A stretch of 64,000 bases of DNA from a virus. Every line of letters begins with the position of its first letter. Position 1 is the first letter of the stretch. Shown here piece by piece: positions 48,665 to 58,022 of the stretch. The position numbers and the translations under genes are program-made. The notes under the pieces were generated by a model that saw nothing but the letters and a program-made list of their open reading frames with translations, was not told the origin of the DNA and ran no database searches. Where the stretch lies: positions 22,836-86,835 of IMG/VR virus record IMGVR_UViG_3300030102_008089; one strand, 5' to 3'.

Positions 48665-49582
48665 ATGAAAATTTTAGTTTTAGGAGGTACTGGATTTATC
48701 GGAGGAAAGATTTTCGATCGTCTAGTAGCAGATGGCCACGAAGTGAGTCGAACATCAAGATCACTAGGGACTGATTTGTTGGAATACAAATCTTTTCGTA
48801 GCTTGTTGGAAAAAGAAAATCCTGATCTGATTTATAATCTTGCATCACATGGCGGCAGTATGATGTATGTAAGAAAGTATGCGGCAGATGTTTATGCTGA
48901 CAATGTTCAGATGTGTCTTAACGTTTATAGAGCCGTTTTGGACTTTAATCCTAATATAAAAATAATACAACCTTTTTCCAACTGTTCATATCCAGGCGAC
49001 AGTGCCGTGCAAGAAGAAAAAAATTGGCTAAACGGAGGAGTTCATCAGTCTGTGTTTTCTTTTGGAAATTCTAAAAGAGCCATTTATTATCTTTCGCAAT
49101 GTTACTATAATCAGTATGGTGTTAGAACAGTTAATCTACTTCTTCCAAATACATATGGACCAGGTGATTCCCTAGACCCCACCAAAACCCACGCTTTAAA
49201 TGGCATGGTTATAAGAATGCTGAAAGCTCAACAGAACAAAGAGGATAATTTTGTTGTGTGGGGCACAGGAAGTCCAGTCAGAGAGTGGGCATATGTGGAT
49301 GACTTTGTAGAGGTTATGGTACGTGCTATGAAGATTGACCATCTAGAATACCCTGTCAATGTCGGACAAGAGAAGGGATATTCAATTAAGGAGTCGGCAC
49401 TACTAATCAAAGAGGCTTGCGGCTTTACTGGCGATCTGGTGTTTGATACAAGCTATCAAGATGGAGACCCAGTTAAAATATTATCAACAGACTTGTTTAA
49501 GCAGAATTTTCCTGACTTTAAATTCTTTGATCACAAAGAAGGTATCAAAAATACTGTCAAATATTACACAGAGAATCTTTAA
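48665..49582 (+). CDS. NAD-dependent epimerase/reductase, GDP-fucose-synthase-like
   Basis: A 305-residue SDR from ATG 48665. ILVLGGTGFIGGKIF is the cofactor loop. PFSNCSYPGDSAVQEE and HQSVFSFGNSKRAIYY occupy the places of the catalytic S-C-x-Y-P and YxxxK, but the tyrosine position reads F in FGNSK. VWGTGSPVREWAYVDDF is conserved with GDP-fucose synthases. The change may alter or abolish activity. Confidence 0.85.
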   Translation: MKILVLGGTGFIGGKIFDRLVADGHEVSRTSRSLGTDLLEYKSFRSLLEKENPDLIYNLASHGGSMMYVRKYAADVYADNVQMCLNVYRAVLDFNPNIKIIQPFSNCSYPGDSAVQEEKNWLNGGVHQSVFSFGNSKRAIYYLSQCYYNQYGVRTVNLLLPNTYGPGDSLDPTKTHALNGMVIRMLKAQQNKEDNFVVWGTGSPVREWAYVDDFVEVMVRAMKIDHLEYPVNVGQEKGYSIKESALLIKEACGFTGDLVFDTSYQDGDPVKILSTDLFKQNFPDFKFFDHKEGIKNTVKYYTENL

Positions 49583-49626
49583 AAGTTTAAACCATTTAGT
49601 GTATACTAACCTGGGAGGCATTTTAA

Positions 49627-50553
49627 ATGAAAAAAATACTTGTTACTGGCGGCGCAGGGTATGTTGGGACAGCCCTGGTTCCGCTTCTATTAAAGAACGG
49701 ACATCAGGTTACTGTTTATGACAATTTAAGTGCTGATGGTACTGGTCTTATTCATAATTTTGGAAACCCTAATTTTACATTTATAAAAGGTGATATTCTA
49801 GATCTTGAAAATTTAAAAGAAGCGGTGAAGGGAAAAGATGTTATTGTTCATCTTGCTGCTATAGTTGGATATGCTGCTTGTAGAAGGGACGAGGATCTCG
49901 CATATCAAGTAAACCACCAAGGAACAAAAAATATTATATCCTGTTTGGATGGAAAGCAGTTTTTGATTTATGGTTCTACGGGTTCCAATTATGGCGCAGT
50001 GAAAGATGTTTGCACAGAAGAGACTCCACTAAACCCTCTCAGTATTTATGGAACCAGTAAAACTCTTGGAGAACAGGAGGTTTTAAAATATGCACATAGT
50101 ACAGCATTTAGGTTTGCTACAGCTTTCGGAGCAAGTCCACGTTTAAGACTTGATCTTTTGGTGAATGACTTGTCTTACCTAGCATCGACTCAAAAATATA
50201 TTGTTATATACGAGTCTCATTTTATGAGAACCTTTATTCACGTTAAGGATATGGCAAGGGTGTTTGATTTTGCTATTAATAATTCTGATCAGATGAGTGG
50301 TGAGGTTTACAATGTAGGCTCTAACTCAATGAATTATTCAAAGAGGGATGTTTGTAACATTATAAAAGAAAAAACAGAATGTTATGTTCATTATGCCGAT
50401 TTTGATGGGGATGTTGATAAGAGGAACTACGTTGTCTCTTATGACAAACTTAATGCTTTAGGGTTTGAGACAACCATAACAGTCGAAGAGGGTATAGACG
50501 AACTACTACAGGTTTTCCCTCTTGTTAAAATAGATAACAAATATCAAAATTAA
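49627..50553 (+). CDS. NAD-dependent sugar epimerase
   Basis: A 308-residue SDR with an intact core: ILVTGGAGYVGTALV, LAAIVGYAACRRDE, YGSTGSNYG, and YGTSK as the YxxxK motif. MRTFIHVKDMARVFDFAI is near the C-terminal half. It is preceded by GGGAGG and a 44-base A/T-rich gap, the only appreciable gap in this part of the operon. The substrate is unknown. Confidence 0.92.
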   Translation: MKKILVTGGAGYVGTALVPLLLKNGHQVTVYDNLSADGTGLIHNFGNPNFTFIKGDILDLENLKEAVKGKDVIVHLAAIVGYAACRRDEDLAYQVNHQGTKNIISCLDGKQFLIYGSTGSNYGAVKDVCTEETPLNPLSIYGTSKTLGEQEVLKYAHSTAFRFATAFGASPRLRLDLLVNDLSYLASTQKYIVIYESHFMRTFIHVKDMARVFDFAINNSDQMSGEVYNVGSNSMNYSKRDVCNIIKEKTECYVHYADFDGDVDKRNYVVSYDKLNALGFETTITVEEGIDELLQVFPLVKIDNKYQN

Positions 50554-50562
50554 GAAAACAAA

Positions 50563-50871
50563 ATGAAAGAGTACTATAAATTTTACCTAACGTTACACCA
50601 ACATCCTAAGTGTAAATTACTACACTTCTTAGGTCAATGGTTTACAATATTCTTTGCCTCTTATGTAATATATAACTGGTATTGGTTTTTGTTCCCAGCG
50701 ATACCTTTAGTAGTATATCCTTTTGCGTGGGTTGCCCACGGAGTATTTGAAAAAAACAAACCTCTAGCCTGGGAAGGTAAAAAAGATTACGGTTGGACCA
50801 CCCTTAAGGCAAAAGCTTGTGACTGGATTATGTTCTATGAAATCATTAGAGGTAGGCATCGGATATGGTAG
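50563..50871 (+). CDS. DUF962/Mpo1-like membrane protein
   Basis: A 102-residue protein. YLTLHQHPKCKLLHFLGQW and VAHGVFEKNKPLAW carry the conserved His and Asn-x-Pro pattern of DUF962. Two membrane helices (WFTIFFASYVIYN and WFLFPAIPLVVYPF) lie between. Family member Mpo1 of yeast is a 2-hydroxy-fatty-acid dioxygenase with Fe. It might act on lipid A or lipids of the glycan carrier; this is inference. Confidence 0.82.
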   Translation: MKEYYKFYLTLHQHPKCKLLHFLGQWFTIFFASYVIYNWYWFLFPAIPLVVYPFAWVAHGVFEKNKPLAWEGKKDYGWTTLKAKACDWIMFYEIIRGRHRIW

Positions 50872-51803
50872 ATAAAAAAGTTTTAATCATAGGTGGGTGT
50901 GGTTATATTGGTACAAGATTACGACCGCACTTAGAGGAGAAATTTACTGTTTCTACTTTAGACACTGAGTGGTATGGTAATTTTTCTTCCAAAGAAAATA
51001 TTAAAAGAGATATGATGTATCTCACGGCAGAACAATTATCAAAGCATGATGTTATCATTTTGTTGGCAGGACACTCTAGTGTTAAGATGTGCGAAGACAA
51101 TTTACAGGGTACTTTTAAAAATAATGTAGCTAATTTTGTCAGACTGTTGGATAATATCCACAAAGATCAAATATTCATATATGCTAGTAGTTCTTCGGTC
51201 TATGGGGACACAGGCTCAAGAGTTGTTGATGAGTCTTATTCAATGTTTAAGCCAAACAACTACTATGATCTGTCAAAGCATGAGATTGATTCTTATGCTG
51301 AATTGTCCGATAAGGTTTACTTTGGTCTTCGGTTCGGTACTGTAAATGGATACTCACCGAACTTACGCAATGATATTATGATCAATGCTATGACATATAA
51401 TGCCATAGAAAACAAAAAGATATTTTGCTTCAATCCAGAAGTTAATAGACCTATTTTAGGGATTTCTGATTTATGTCGAGCGATTGAAACCATAATAGAA
51501 AAAGGCACAAGAGAAAACAAAGGCGTTTATAACCTAGCTTCTTTTAATTCTAATGCGAAAGATATAGCGACTGGTGTTTCTAAAATTACAGGTGCCGAAT
51601 TGGTCATCTCGGATAAACCCCCAGAAAAAATAACAAATGTAAAACTTCAGGCAAAAGCTTATGATTTCTTGATAAAGTCAGAAAAATTTGAAAAAGAGTT
51701 TGACTTTCAATTTTCAGAAACTGTAGAATCAATAACACAGTCGATAGTTGATAACTATGAAAATATGAACAAAGGAAATAGATCAAATGTTAGACTTTAC
51801 TAA
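50865..51803 (+). CDS. NAD-dependent epimerase
   Basis: A 312-residue SDR overlapping the DUF962 gene by seven bases. VLIIGGCGYIGTRL, ASSSSVYGDTGS and YYDLSKHEIDSY (YxxxK) are intact. The C-terminal half diverges from UDP-galactose epimerases. It acts on an unidentified nucleotide sugar. Confidence 0.9.
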   Translation: MVDKKVLIIGGCGYIGTRLRPHLEEKFTVSTLDTEWYGNFSSKENIKRDMMYLTAEQLSKHDVIILLAGHSSVKMCEDNLQGTFKNNVANFVRLLDNIHKDQIFIYASSSSVYGDTGSRVVDESYSMFKPNNYYDLSKHEIDSYAELSDKVYFGLRFGTVNGYSPNLRNDIMINAMTYNAIENKKIFCFNPEVNRPILGISDLCRAIETIIEKGTRENKGVYNLASFNSNAKDIATGVSKITGAELVISDKPPEKITNVKLQAKAYDFLIKSEKFEKEFDFQFSETVESITQSIVDNYENMNKGNRSNVRLY

Positions 51804-52986
51804 GTTAGAAAAATGTCGTGTTTGTGGCTCAAAAGAACTGCTTAGTGTGTTGGATCTAAATGAACAACCTTTGGCAAACAGTTATCACAAAGGGGAAGAA
51901 CAAAAAAATTTTCCACTTAAGATTAATACCTGTCAAAAATGCTTCCACACACAATTGAGTGTAGTTGTCAACCCAGACCTTATGTTTAAGGATTATTTGT
52001 ATGTGAGCGGTACAAGCAAGACTTTGCATAAATATTTTGAGGACTTTGTTGGTTTTTGCGAGAAATATACAAAGCTCAAAGGAAACGTATTAGATATTGC
52101 CTGTAATGATGGAACACAGTTGGACAAGTTTAAAGACAAGGGTTGGCAAACTTTCGGCGTGGACCCAGCAGAAAATCTTTATCAACTAAGTAAAGACAAC
52201 CACAACGTTGAGTGTGACTATTGGAGTGGCTCTACTGCTTTGAAGTTTGGTGTTAAATTTGATCTTATTACAGCACAAAATGTCTTTGCCCACGTTAATG
52301 ATGTACATGGTTTTCTACAATCTTGCTCGCTATGTTTAAACCCTAATGGGGTTCTTGTAATTCAAACATCCCAGGCAGATATGATTTTAGATAATCAGTT
52401 TGATACGGTTTATCATGAACATCTATCCTTTTTTAGTTCTTCCTCAATGAAGAAGTGTGCAAATATAAACGGCTTTTCTCTGGTTGACATTCAAAAAACA
52501 GATGTACACGGCGGAAGTTATGTTTTTGTGTTGCGTTATGGAGTCCATAATGAAAGTTTGGCTCAAGACCAAATCGATAATGAGCGAGATAGGGGACTAT
52601 ATGACCTTGGAACCTACGAAGAGTATGCTAAGAATTGTTTGAATGTTGTAAACGATTTTCGAAATGCAGTTGAGTCTTTTCGAGAAAATGGGTACAAAAT
52701 TATTGGTTATGGAGCAGCAGCAAAAGGAAACACATTTTTAAACTTTGCAAGTATTAATCTCGACTATATTGTTGATGATAATGAATTGAAGTGGGACCTT
52801 TATACTCCTGGCAGAAATATAAAGATAAAAAACCCACAACAACTCAAAGAAGAGAATAGTGACAAAATTGTAGTTGTTCCACTTGCTTGGAACTTCTTTA
52901 AGGAAATAAGCAACAGGGCAAACGAGATTACAGGCACTAAATTAAAGTTTATCAAATACTTTCCTAAATTAGAGGTCATATCGTGA
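51787..52986 (+). CDS. Sugar C-methyltransferase (TylC3/NovU-type)
   Basis: A 399-residue SAM enzyme. The N-terminal zinc site is CRVCGSKELLSVLDL with CQKCFHTQLS. Central VLDIACNDGTQLDKF is the SAM motif and ITAQNVFAHVNDVHGFL the substrate helix. The C-terminal IIGYGAAAKGNTFLN and PGRNIKIKNP belong to the second methyltransferase-associated domain. The family methylates C3 of 4-keto-6-deoxy sugars, which would fit the Gmd product. Confidence 0.92.
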   Translation: MLDFTKLEKCRVCGSKELLSVLDLNEQPLANSYHKGEEQKNFPLKINTCQKCFHTQLSVVVNPDLMFKDYLYVSGTSKTLHKYFEDFVGFCEKYTKLKGNVLDIACNDGTQLDKFKDKGWQTFGVDPAENLYQLSKDNHNVECDYWSGSTALKFGVKFDLITAQNVFAHVNDVHGFLQSCSLCLNPNGVLVIQTSQADMILDNQFDTVYHEHLSFFSSSSMKKCANINGFSLVDIQKTDVHGGSYVFVLRYGVHNESLAQDQIDNERDRGLYDLGTYEEYAKNCLNVVNDFRNAVESFRENGYKIIGYGAAAKGNTFLNFASINLDYIVDDNELKWDLYTPGRNIKIKNPQQLKEENSDKIVVVPLAWNFFKEISNRANEITGTKLKFIKYFPKLEVIS

Positions 52987-53789
52987 GAGTGGCAATACTA
53001 ATAACAGGGCAGATGCGAGACTATCAAGTAAATCTTGAGAATCATTTGAAACAAATAATACATCCTAATAATGCGGATGTTTTTGTGTATGCTTGTAATA
53101 AAAATACAATTCACACGATAGGGTCTAGTACGAATCAAAAATACAATATAACCTCAACAGAAGATTCTGATGCTTTAGAACAACAGATTAGAGAGTCTTA
53201 TGGCACTAACTTGAAAGAGGTTGTAATAGAAGAAAATGAAAATCTTGACGACAGTGATTTTGGAACGTTAGGGTACTTTAAGAAAAGAATGAATAACCAG
53301 ATGTCCAATATAAGAAAAGGATATCTTATGGCTGTAGAACATTCACAGAAAAACGGTTTCCAATACGATGTAATTGTAAGGTGTAGACCAGATAATTCAA
53401 TGTTTTTAAAGCCCGTGTTACTGAAAGATTACAAAATAGAGGATGGAGTTATCCACTCTACAGTATATCCGAGCGGACATAGGGATCCTTGGTTTTTTTC
53501 GTTTTCAAACCCTTCTACTTTTAATGAGTACTGTTCTTTTGTGTATATGGATGGAGAAGACGAAACTCGAACAGATGATAACTTTGACTGCCCAGAAGTA
53601 GCACTGGAGAAGTATCTTTCGAAGATTGGGAAAAAAACAATTTTGGTTCCAAGTATATGCAGGCCGTTTTATGCGTATGATAAAACACAGCCAATTACAG
53701 AATTTCCTTTTGTCCGATGGAGCGAAAAGCTTTTAGACTCCGAGGGTAACTGGGTGGATATACCTAACTCTAGAACGGATAGCGAATGA
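52983..53789 (+). CDS. GT-A-like orphan glycosyltransferase
   Basis: A 268-residue protein starting at GTG 52983. VAILITGQMRDYQVN and YDVIVRCRPDNSMFL recall a small family annotated as putative glycosyltransferases in capsule and phage gene clusters (AILISGQLR... and RxRPD motifs). The RPD could bind metal-nucleotide sugar. The activity is uncertain. Confidence 0.75.
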   Translation: MRVAILITGQMRDYQVNLENHLKQIIHPNNADVFVYACNKNTIHTIGSSTNQKYNITSTEDSDALEQQIRESYGTNLKEVVIEENENLDDSDFGTLGYFKKRMNNQMSNIRKGYLMAVEHSQKNGFQYDVIVRCRPDNSMFLKPVLLKDYKIEDGVIHSTVYPSGHRDPWFFSFSNPSTFNEYCSFVYMDGEDETRTDDNFDCPEVALEKYLSKIGKKTILVPSICRPFYAYDKTQPITEFPFVRWSEKLLDSEGNWVDIPNSRTDSE

Positions 53790-54700
53790 CTTCTAAGAAA
53801 GAAAACTTGCTGGACTTTGTTGGGTATCACGAAAAGTGGCATGGAGAGCCACAATCATATAGAAAGAAATATCAGTTTAACCAAAACGACTTTTTAATTG
53901 AAGAAATTTTTAAAAGGATTGGAGTTGAGGGTGGTACATTTGTCGAGTTCGGTGCCTGGAACGGTATAAAGGGGTCCAATACTAGAAAGCTGTTTTTGAG
54001 CGGCTGGGGTGGTATCTTAATAGAGCCCGAAGAGAGCAGGTTCGATGAGTTACAAAAAAATTACTCAAATAATCCAAATGTTGTAACAATTAATTCTTTT
54101 GTAACCCCAGACGGTAGTACAACATTTGATAATCTTGTAAATGATTATGTGACAGACGGTATAGATTTTTGCTCTATAGACATAGACGGTCTTGATTTGG
54201 ATGTTTTTGAAGCTATTGAGAAGCATCTTCCAACAGTTGTTTGCATAGAGGGTGGACAAATGCTCTCCCCTGTGCATCAAGAGAGGTTGCCGACTGAAAT
54301 TTCTAGCGAAAATATGCAACAAGGTTTGTTCATAATGAACAAGTCGTTTGAAGAAAAAGGGTATAAGATTCTCTGCTCTTATCAAGATACTTTCTTCATC
54401 AAAAAGGAATACTATCATTTATTTAACACAACAGGTGATTTGGTAGAACTTTACCTTGATGGTATTTTAGCTTATCCAAGAATTCCATGGATTTTGCAAA
54501 AAATATCAGAGGTTAATTATAGGTTTGGTATCAATTTGTCTAATGACTTCTTATTATATGCTATAAGAGATGTTCCCTATTGCCACCCACAGGCACCCAC
54601 AGAACATAAGATTTCTTGGGTAAATGAAAATTATTCAAACATTGTTAAAAATATAGAAACTATTAGACAGAAATATGTAGAAAGCATAAAGGAGAAATAA
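53786..54700 (+). CDS. FkbM-like methyltransferase
   Basis: A 304-residue protein. GTFVEFGAWNGIKGSNTRKL is the SAM-binding motif with the FkbM-like (V/E)-E-(F/I)-G-x-x-x-G pattern. DFCSIDIDGLDLDVFEAI and VVCIEGGQM follow. It may methylate a sugar hydroxyl. It overlaps neighbours by four bases and one base. Confidence 0.85.
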   Translation: MTSKKENLLDFVGYHEKWHGEPQSYRKKYQFNQNDFLIEEIFKRIGVEGGTFVEFGAWNGIKGSNTRKLFLSGWGGILIEPEESRFDELQKNYSNNPNVVTINSFVTPDGSTTFDNLVNDYVTDGIDFCSIDIDGLDLDVFEAIEKHLPTVVCIEGGQMLSPVHQERLPTEISSENMQQGLFIMNKSFEEKGYKILCSYQDTFFIKKEYYHLFNTTGDLVELYLDGILAYPRIPWILQKISEVNYRFGINLSNDFLLYAIRDVPYCHPQAPTEHKISWVNENYSNIVKNIETIRQKYVESIKEK

Positions 54701-55395
54701 TGTCTTATCTAGGTTACACAAAAATGATTTCGGAATATTGCGCTTCAGTATATTTTGAGACTAGACGACCCGTTAGGATTTTAGAGATTGGAGTCAGCAA
54801 GGGACAAACAGCACTTCCATTATTGAGCAACCTAACGACGGAAAGAGTTGATTTTATGTTTGTGGGTGTAGATGTATTAAAAGATGAAACATTTGAAACT
54901 CAGATACAATATATGGATGGTGTCAGACCCGCACTCTGGACAAATGAGGGAACAATATCAGAACACAAACGTCCTAATTATTTTTACACAATTAGAAATA
55001 GCTTAGAGTTTCTTCCTGAACTAGTACAAAACAATGTAAAATTTGATTGCATCTTATTAGATGGAGACCATAACTATGCCACAGTCTCAGAAGAACTAAA
55101 ATATTTTAATAGTTTAACAGAACATCATGCTGTTTGTTTTGCTGACGATTATAATGGCAAGCACGCTGGAAAAGATTCTTTTTATAGCGAAAACGATGAG
55201 CATCAACAAGTGAAAGATATGTTTATTGAATTAAAAAATGATATCAATAAACAAGGGGTAGATACTGCTATAGATGAATTTCTTGAAAAAAATAATGAGT
55301 GGGATATGTTTAATCCAATGCCCCAATTTGAACCAGTGGTTATGTTTAAGAATATGACACTTGATGAAAAAAATATGAGCCTAACAAAGGTATGA
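54700..55395 (+). CDS. Class I SAM methyltransferase
   Basis: A 231-residue protein with ILEIGVSKGQTALPLL (SAM motif), FVGVDVLKDE and FDCILLDGDHNYATV, the order of Methyltransf_24-type cephalosporin hydroxylase/CmcI-like and sugar O-methyltransferases. It is the second methyltransferase in a row, pointing to a methylated glycan. Confidence 0.88.
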   Translation: MSYLGYTKMISEYCASVYFETRRPVRILEIGVSKGQTALPLLSNLTTERVDFMFVGVDVLKDETFETQIQYMDGVRPALWTNEGTISEHKRPNYFYTIRNSLEFLPELVQNNVKFDCILLDGDHNYATVSEELKYFNSLTEHHAVCFADDYNGKHAGKDSFYSENDEHQQVKDMFIELKNDINKQGVDTAIDEFLEKNNEWDMFNPMPQFEPVVMFKNMTLDEKNMSLTKV

Positions 55396-55405
55396 GAACA
55401 CGAAC

Positions 55406-56236
55406 TTGATAGTTATACAGTTAACAAATGGATTTGGAAATAATTTATTCCAATATAATGCAGCAAAATTATTGGCAGAGTTCCTTGGACAAGAGGTATA
55501 CTGTGTGCCGCCATTTCAAGATTACTATGCAATAAGTTCACTCAAATCGTTAGGTTTCAAGTTCCTAGAAAACAATCACACGGTTTCTGGAGTTGTTGTC
55601 CCAGAGAATTCTTATAACCTGTGTTTCGATAAAAAATACGAAAACGAAACATTTATTTTGTCTGGGTACTTTGAAGATTATCGATACTTTGACAAAGACA
55701 TAAATAAGATAAAATCTTGGTACCCAAAGGCAGAAAAAAGAAAAGACAAAGATCTTGTTATACACTTTAGGGCTGGAGATAGGTTATTTTACAAAAATGA
55801 GTTTTATACCAAACCACAAGTGCAGAATTATAAGAGAGCAATAGAAAAATTTAATTTTGATAAACTTCATATTGTAACTGATATGCCAAAGTGGGACTTT
55901 ATCACCAAGAGTGATCTAAAGTCCATGAGTTTTCATTATAATGTGCCAGAGAAAGATAGGGTCTCAGCACAGGAGTCGGTTGATTACTTTAATTCGTTCA
56001 TTGACGGGTTTTCAGAATATAATCCAATTATGGAAAAAAGATCGATCGTAGATGACTTTAACTTCATAAGAACCTTTGATAATATATTGTTCCAACATGG
56101 GACATTAGGATGGTGGGCTTCGGCTTTGAGTGAAGCATCCAAAGTTGGTGTTTATGGACCTTGGCGGACTTGGAAGGCAGACTCTAATAAAAACTTAAGT
56201 CAAGTTGGCCTAGAAGGTTGGTTTAAATGGGAATAA
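55406..56236 (+). CDS. GT11-like alpha-1,2-fucosyltransferase
   Basis: A 276-residue protein from TTG 55406. VIQLTNGFGNNLFQYNAAKL is the N-terminal GxGNxLFQ motif. LVIHFRAGDRLFY is the HxRxGD donor-binding motif I of the fucosyltransferase superfamily. SSFSWW-like residues appear as GTLGWWASALSEASK. It would transfer L-fucose from GDP-fucose, made by Gmd (814) and the GDP-fucose synthase (57087). Confidence 0.82.
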   Translation: MIVIQLTNGFGNNLFQYNAAKLLAEFLGQEVYCVPPFQDYYAISSLKSLGFKFLENNHTVSGVVVPENSYNLCFDKKYENETFILSGYFEDYRYFDKDINKIKSWYPKAEKRKDKDLVIHFRAGDRLFYKNEFYTKPQVQNYKRAIEKFNFDKLHIVTDMPKWDFITKSDLKSMSFHYNVPEKDRVSAQESVDYFNSFIDGFSEYNPIMEKRSIVDDFNFIRTFDNILFQHGTLGWWASALSEASKVGVYGPWRTWKADSNKNLSQVGLEGWFKWE

Positions 56237-56239
56237 AAA

Positions 56240-57094
56240 ATGAGTAAAATAGGAATAATTGGTTGCGGTTTTGTTGGTTCATCTATAAAATCTGGACTGT
56301 GTGAAAAGAACAATGTCAATTCATATGACAAATACAACACTGACTTATCCACGGTTGATAATCTTCAAGCACTTGTGGAAAAATCTGATATACTTTTTGT
56401 ATGTGTGCCAACACCTATGAACAAGGATGGTTCCTGTGATACAAGAATAGTGGAATCTACTGTTCTTGAAGTGGATAAAATCACAAATCCTTTAAGTAAA
56501 AAAATAGTAGTAATAAAATCAACAGTTCCGCCAGGAACAACCAGTAAGCTACAGAGCGAAACTGCTAATGTAGATGTGGTTTTTAATCCTGAGTTTTTAA
56601 CGGAGGCAAATCACATTGAAGATTTTAAAAACCAAAAAAGAATTGTATTAGGAGGAGACGGGTGTACTCCCGCTCTGGAAAAGCTCAAAGCAATGTATAT
56701 GAAACAGTTCCCAGAGGTTCCGTATGTTTTGTGTGGCTCTTTAGAGGCGGAAATTACGAAATATTTTTGCAACTGCTACTTGGCTACTAAAGTTTCATTT
56801 GCTAATGAAATGAGACAACTATGTGACTCTCTAAATGCAGATTACAACAGAGTGGTTGAGGCTTCCGTGTACGATACGAGAATTGGAAAAAGCCACCTTG
56901 CAGTCCCAGGACCTGATGGTAAAAAAGGCTTTGGTGGATCTTGTTTTCCAAAAGACATTAATGCTATTATGGACGTAATGAAAAAAAACAACATAGAGTC
57001 AAAAGTTCTTAGGGCTGTGTGGGACAAAAATCTAGAAGTTAGACCAGAAAAAGATTGGGAACAATTAAAAGGAAGGGCAGTAAGTTATGAATAA
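56240..57094 (+). CDS. UDP-glucose/GDP-mannose 6-dehydrogenase, short form
   Basis: A 284-residue protein with GIIGCGFVGSSIKSG, VCVPTPMNKDGS, KSTVPPGTT, FNPEFLTEAN and GFGGSCFPKDINA, the last holding the catalytic cysteine. Complete bacterial enzymes have about 400-450 residues; the C-terminal nucleotide-binding domain is missing. Phage short versions are known, so it may be active. It would make a uronic acid donor. Confidence 0.9.
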   Translation: MSKIGIIGCGFVGSSIKSGLCEKNNVNSYDKYNTDLSTVDNLQALVEKSDILFVCVPTPMNKDGSCDTRIVESTVLEVDKITNPLSKKIVVIKSTVPPGTTSKLQSETANVDVVFNPEFLTEANHIEDFKNQKRIVLGGDGCTPALEKLKAMYMKQFPEVPYVLCGSLEAEITKYFCNCYLATKVSFANEMRQLCDSLNADYNRVVEASVYDTRIGKSHLAVPGPDGKKGFGGSCFPKDINAIMDVMKKNNIESKVLRAVWDKNLEVRPEKDWEQLKGRAVSYE

Positions 57095-58022
57095 AATACT
57101 TGTAACTGGCGGCTCGGGAATGGTTGGTCACGCTGTCAAGCAAGTATGCCCCAGTGCAGACTATCCTACACGAAAAGAGTTAGACCTACTTGATGAAGAA
57201 GCTGTTAAAGATTTTGTAAAAGATGGTCATTATAATTTTGTGATACATTTAGCAGCAAAAGTTGGCGGTGTCAAGGCCAATACTGATTATGTGGCAGGTT
57301 TTTATACAGACAATTGTAAGATAAATTCAAATGTCCTGCATGCTAGTATGCTGGCGGGCGTAGAGAAAGTAGTTTCGCTTCTGTCTACTTGCGTATATCC
57401 AGATAAGGTTACATATCCTATTACAGAAGAGCAGCTTCATTTGGGGCCTCCGCATCCCTCTAACTTTGGATACGCATATTCCAAAAGAATGGTGGATGTT
57501 CAAAGTAGAGCATATCGCCAACAGCATGGTTGTAACTTTATTTGTGCTATTCCAAATAATCTTTATGGAGAAAATGACAACTATCATTTGACAGATGGTC
57601 ACGTTATTCCTGCCCTTATGAGAAGAATATATGAGGCTAAGCTAAACGGTGATTCAGAAGTCGAGGTGTGGGGAGATGGATCTCCTCGCCGAGAATTTAC
57701 TTACTCTCCCGATATTGCGGAAATTTTACTGTATTTGTTGAAAAGCTATGATAGTGCAGATCCGATAAATATAGGACACACAGCAGAATTGTCTATCAAG
57801 GAGGTGGCTGAATCTCTTTGCGAAAATTTAGGTTTTAGCGGAAAGATTTCTTGGAACACTAGTATGCCAAACGGACAGTTTAGAAAGCCAAGTAGTAATA
57901 GAAAATTTCTAGATTTTGGCTGGGATGAAAATAAATATACTAGCTTTGACGTTGGTATAAAGAAATCTTGTGAATGGTTTGTAAATAATTACCCAAATAT
58001 TAGAGGCAAAGTATATGACTAG
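57087..58022 (+). CDS. fcl: GDP-L-fucose synthase
   Basis: A 311-residue SDR performing epimerisation and reduction of GDP-4-keto-6-deoxymannose. ILVTGGSGMVGHAV, HLAAKVGGVKANTDY, LLSTCVYPDKVTYPI with the catalytic Ser-x-Cys, GYAYSKRMVDVQ (YxxxK) and HVIPALMRRIYEA are all diagnostic. FGYAYSK includes an intact catalytic Tyr-Lys, in contrast to the gene at 48665. It overlaps the dehydrogenase and the epimerase by eight bases each. Confidence 0.94.
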   Translation: MNKILVTGGSGMVGHAVKQVCPSADYPTRKELDLLDEEAVKDFVKDGHYNFVIHLAAKVGGVKANTDYVAGFYTDNCKINSNVLHASMLAGVEKVVSLLSTCVYPDKVTYPITEEQLHLGPPHPSNFGYAYSKRMVDVQSRAYRQQHGCNFICAIPNNLYGENDNYHLTDGHVIPALMRRIYEAKLNGDSEVEVWGDGSPRREFTYSPDIAEILLYLLKSYDSADPINIGHTAELSIKEVAESLCENLGFSGKISWNTSMPNGQFRKPSSNRKFLDFGWDENKYTSFDVGIKKSCEWFVNNYPNIRGKVYD

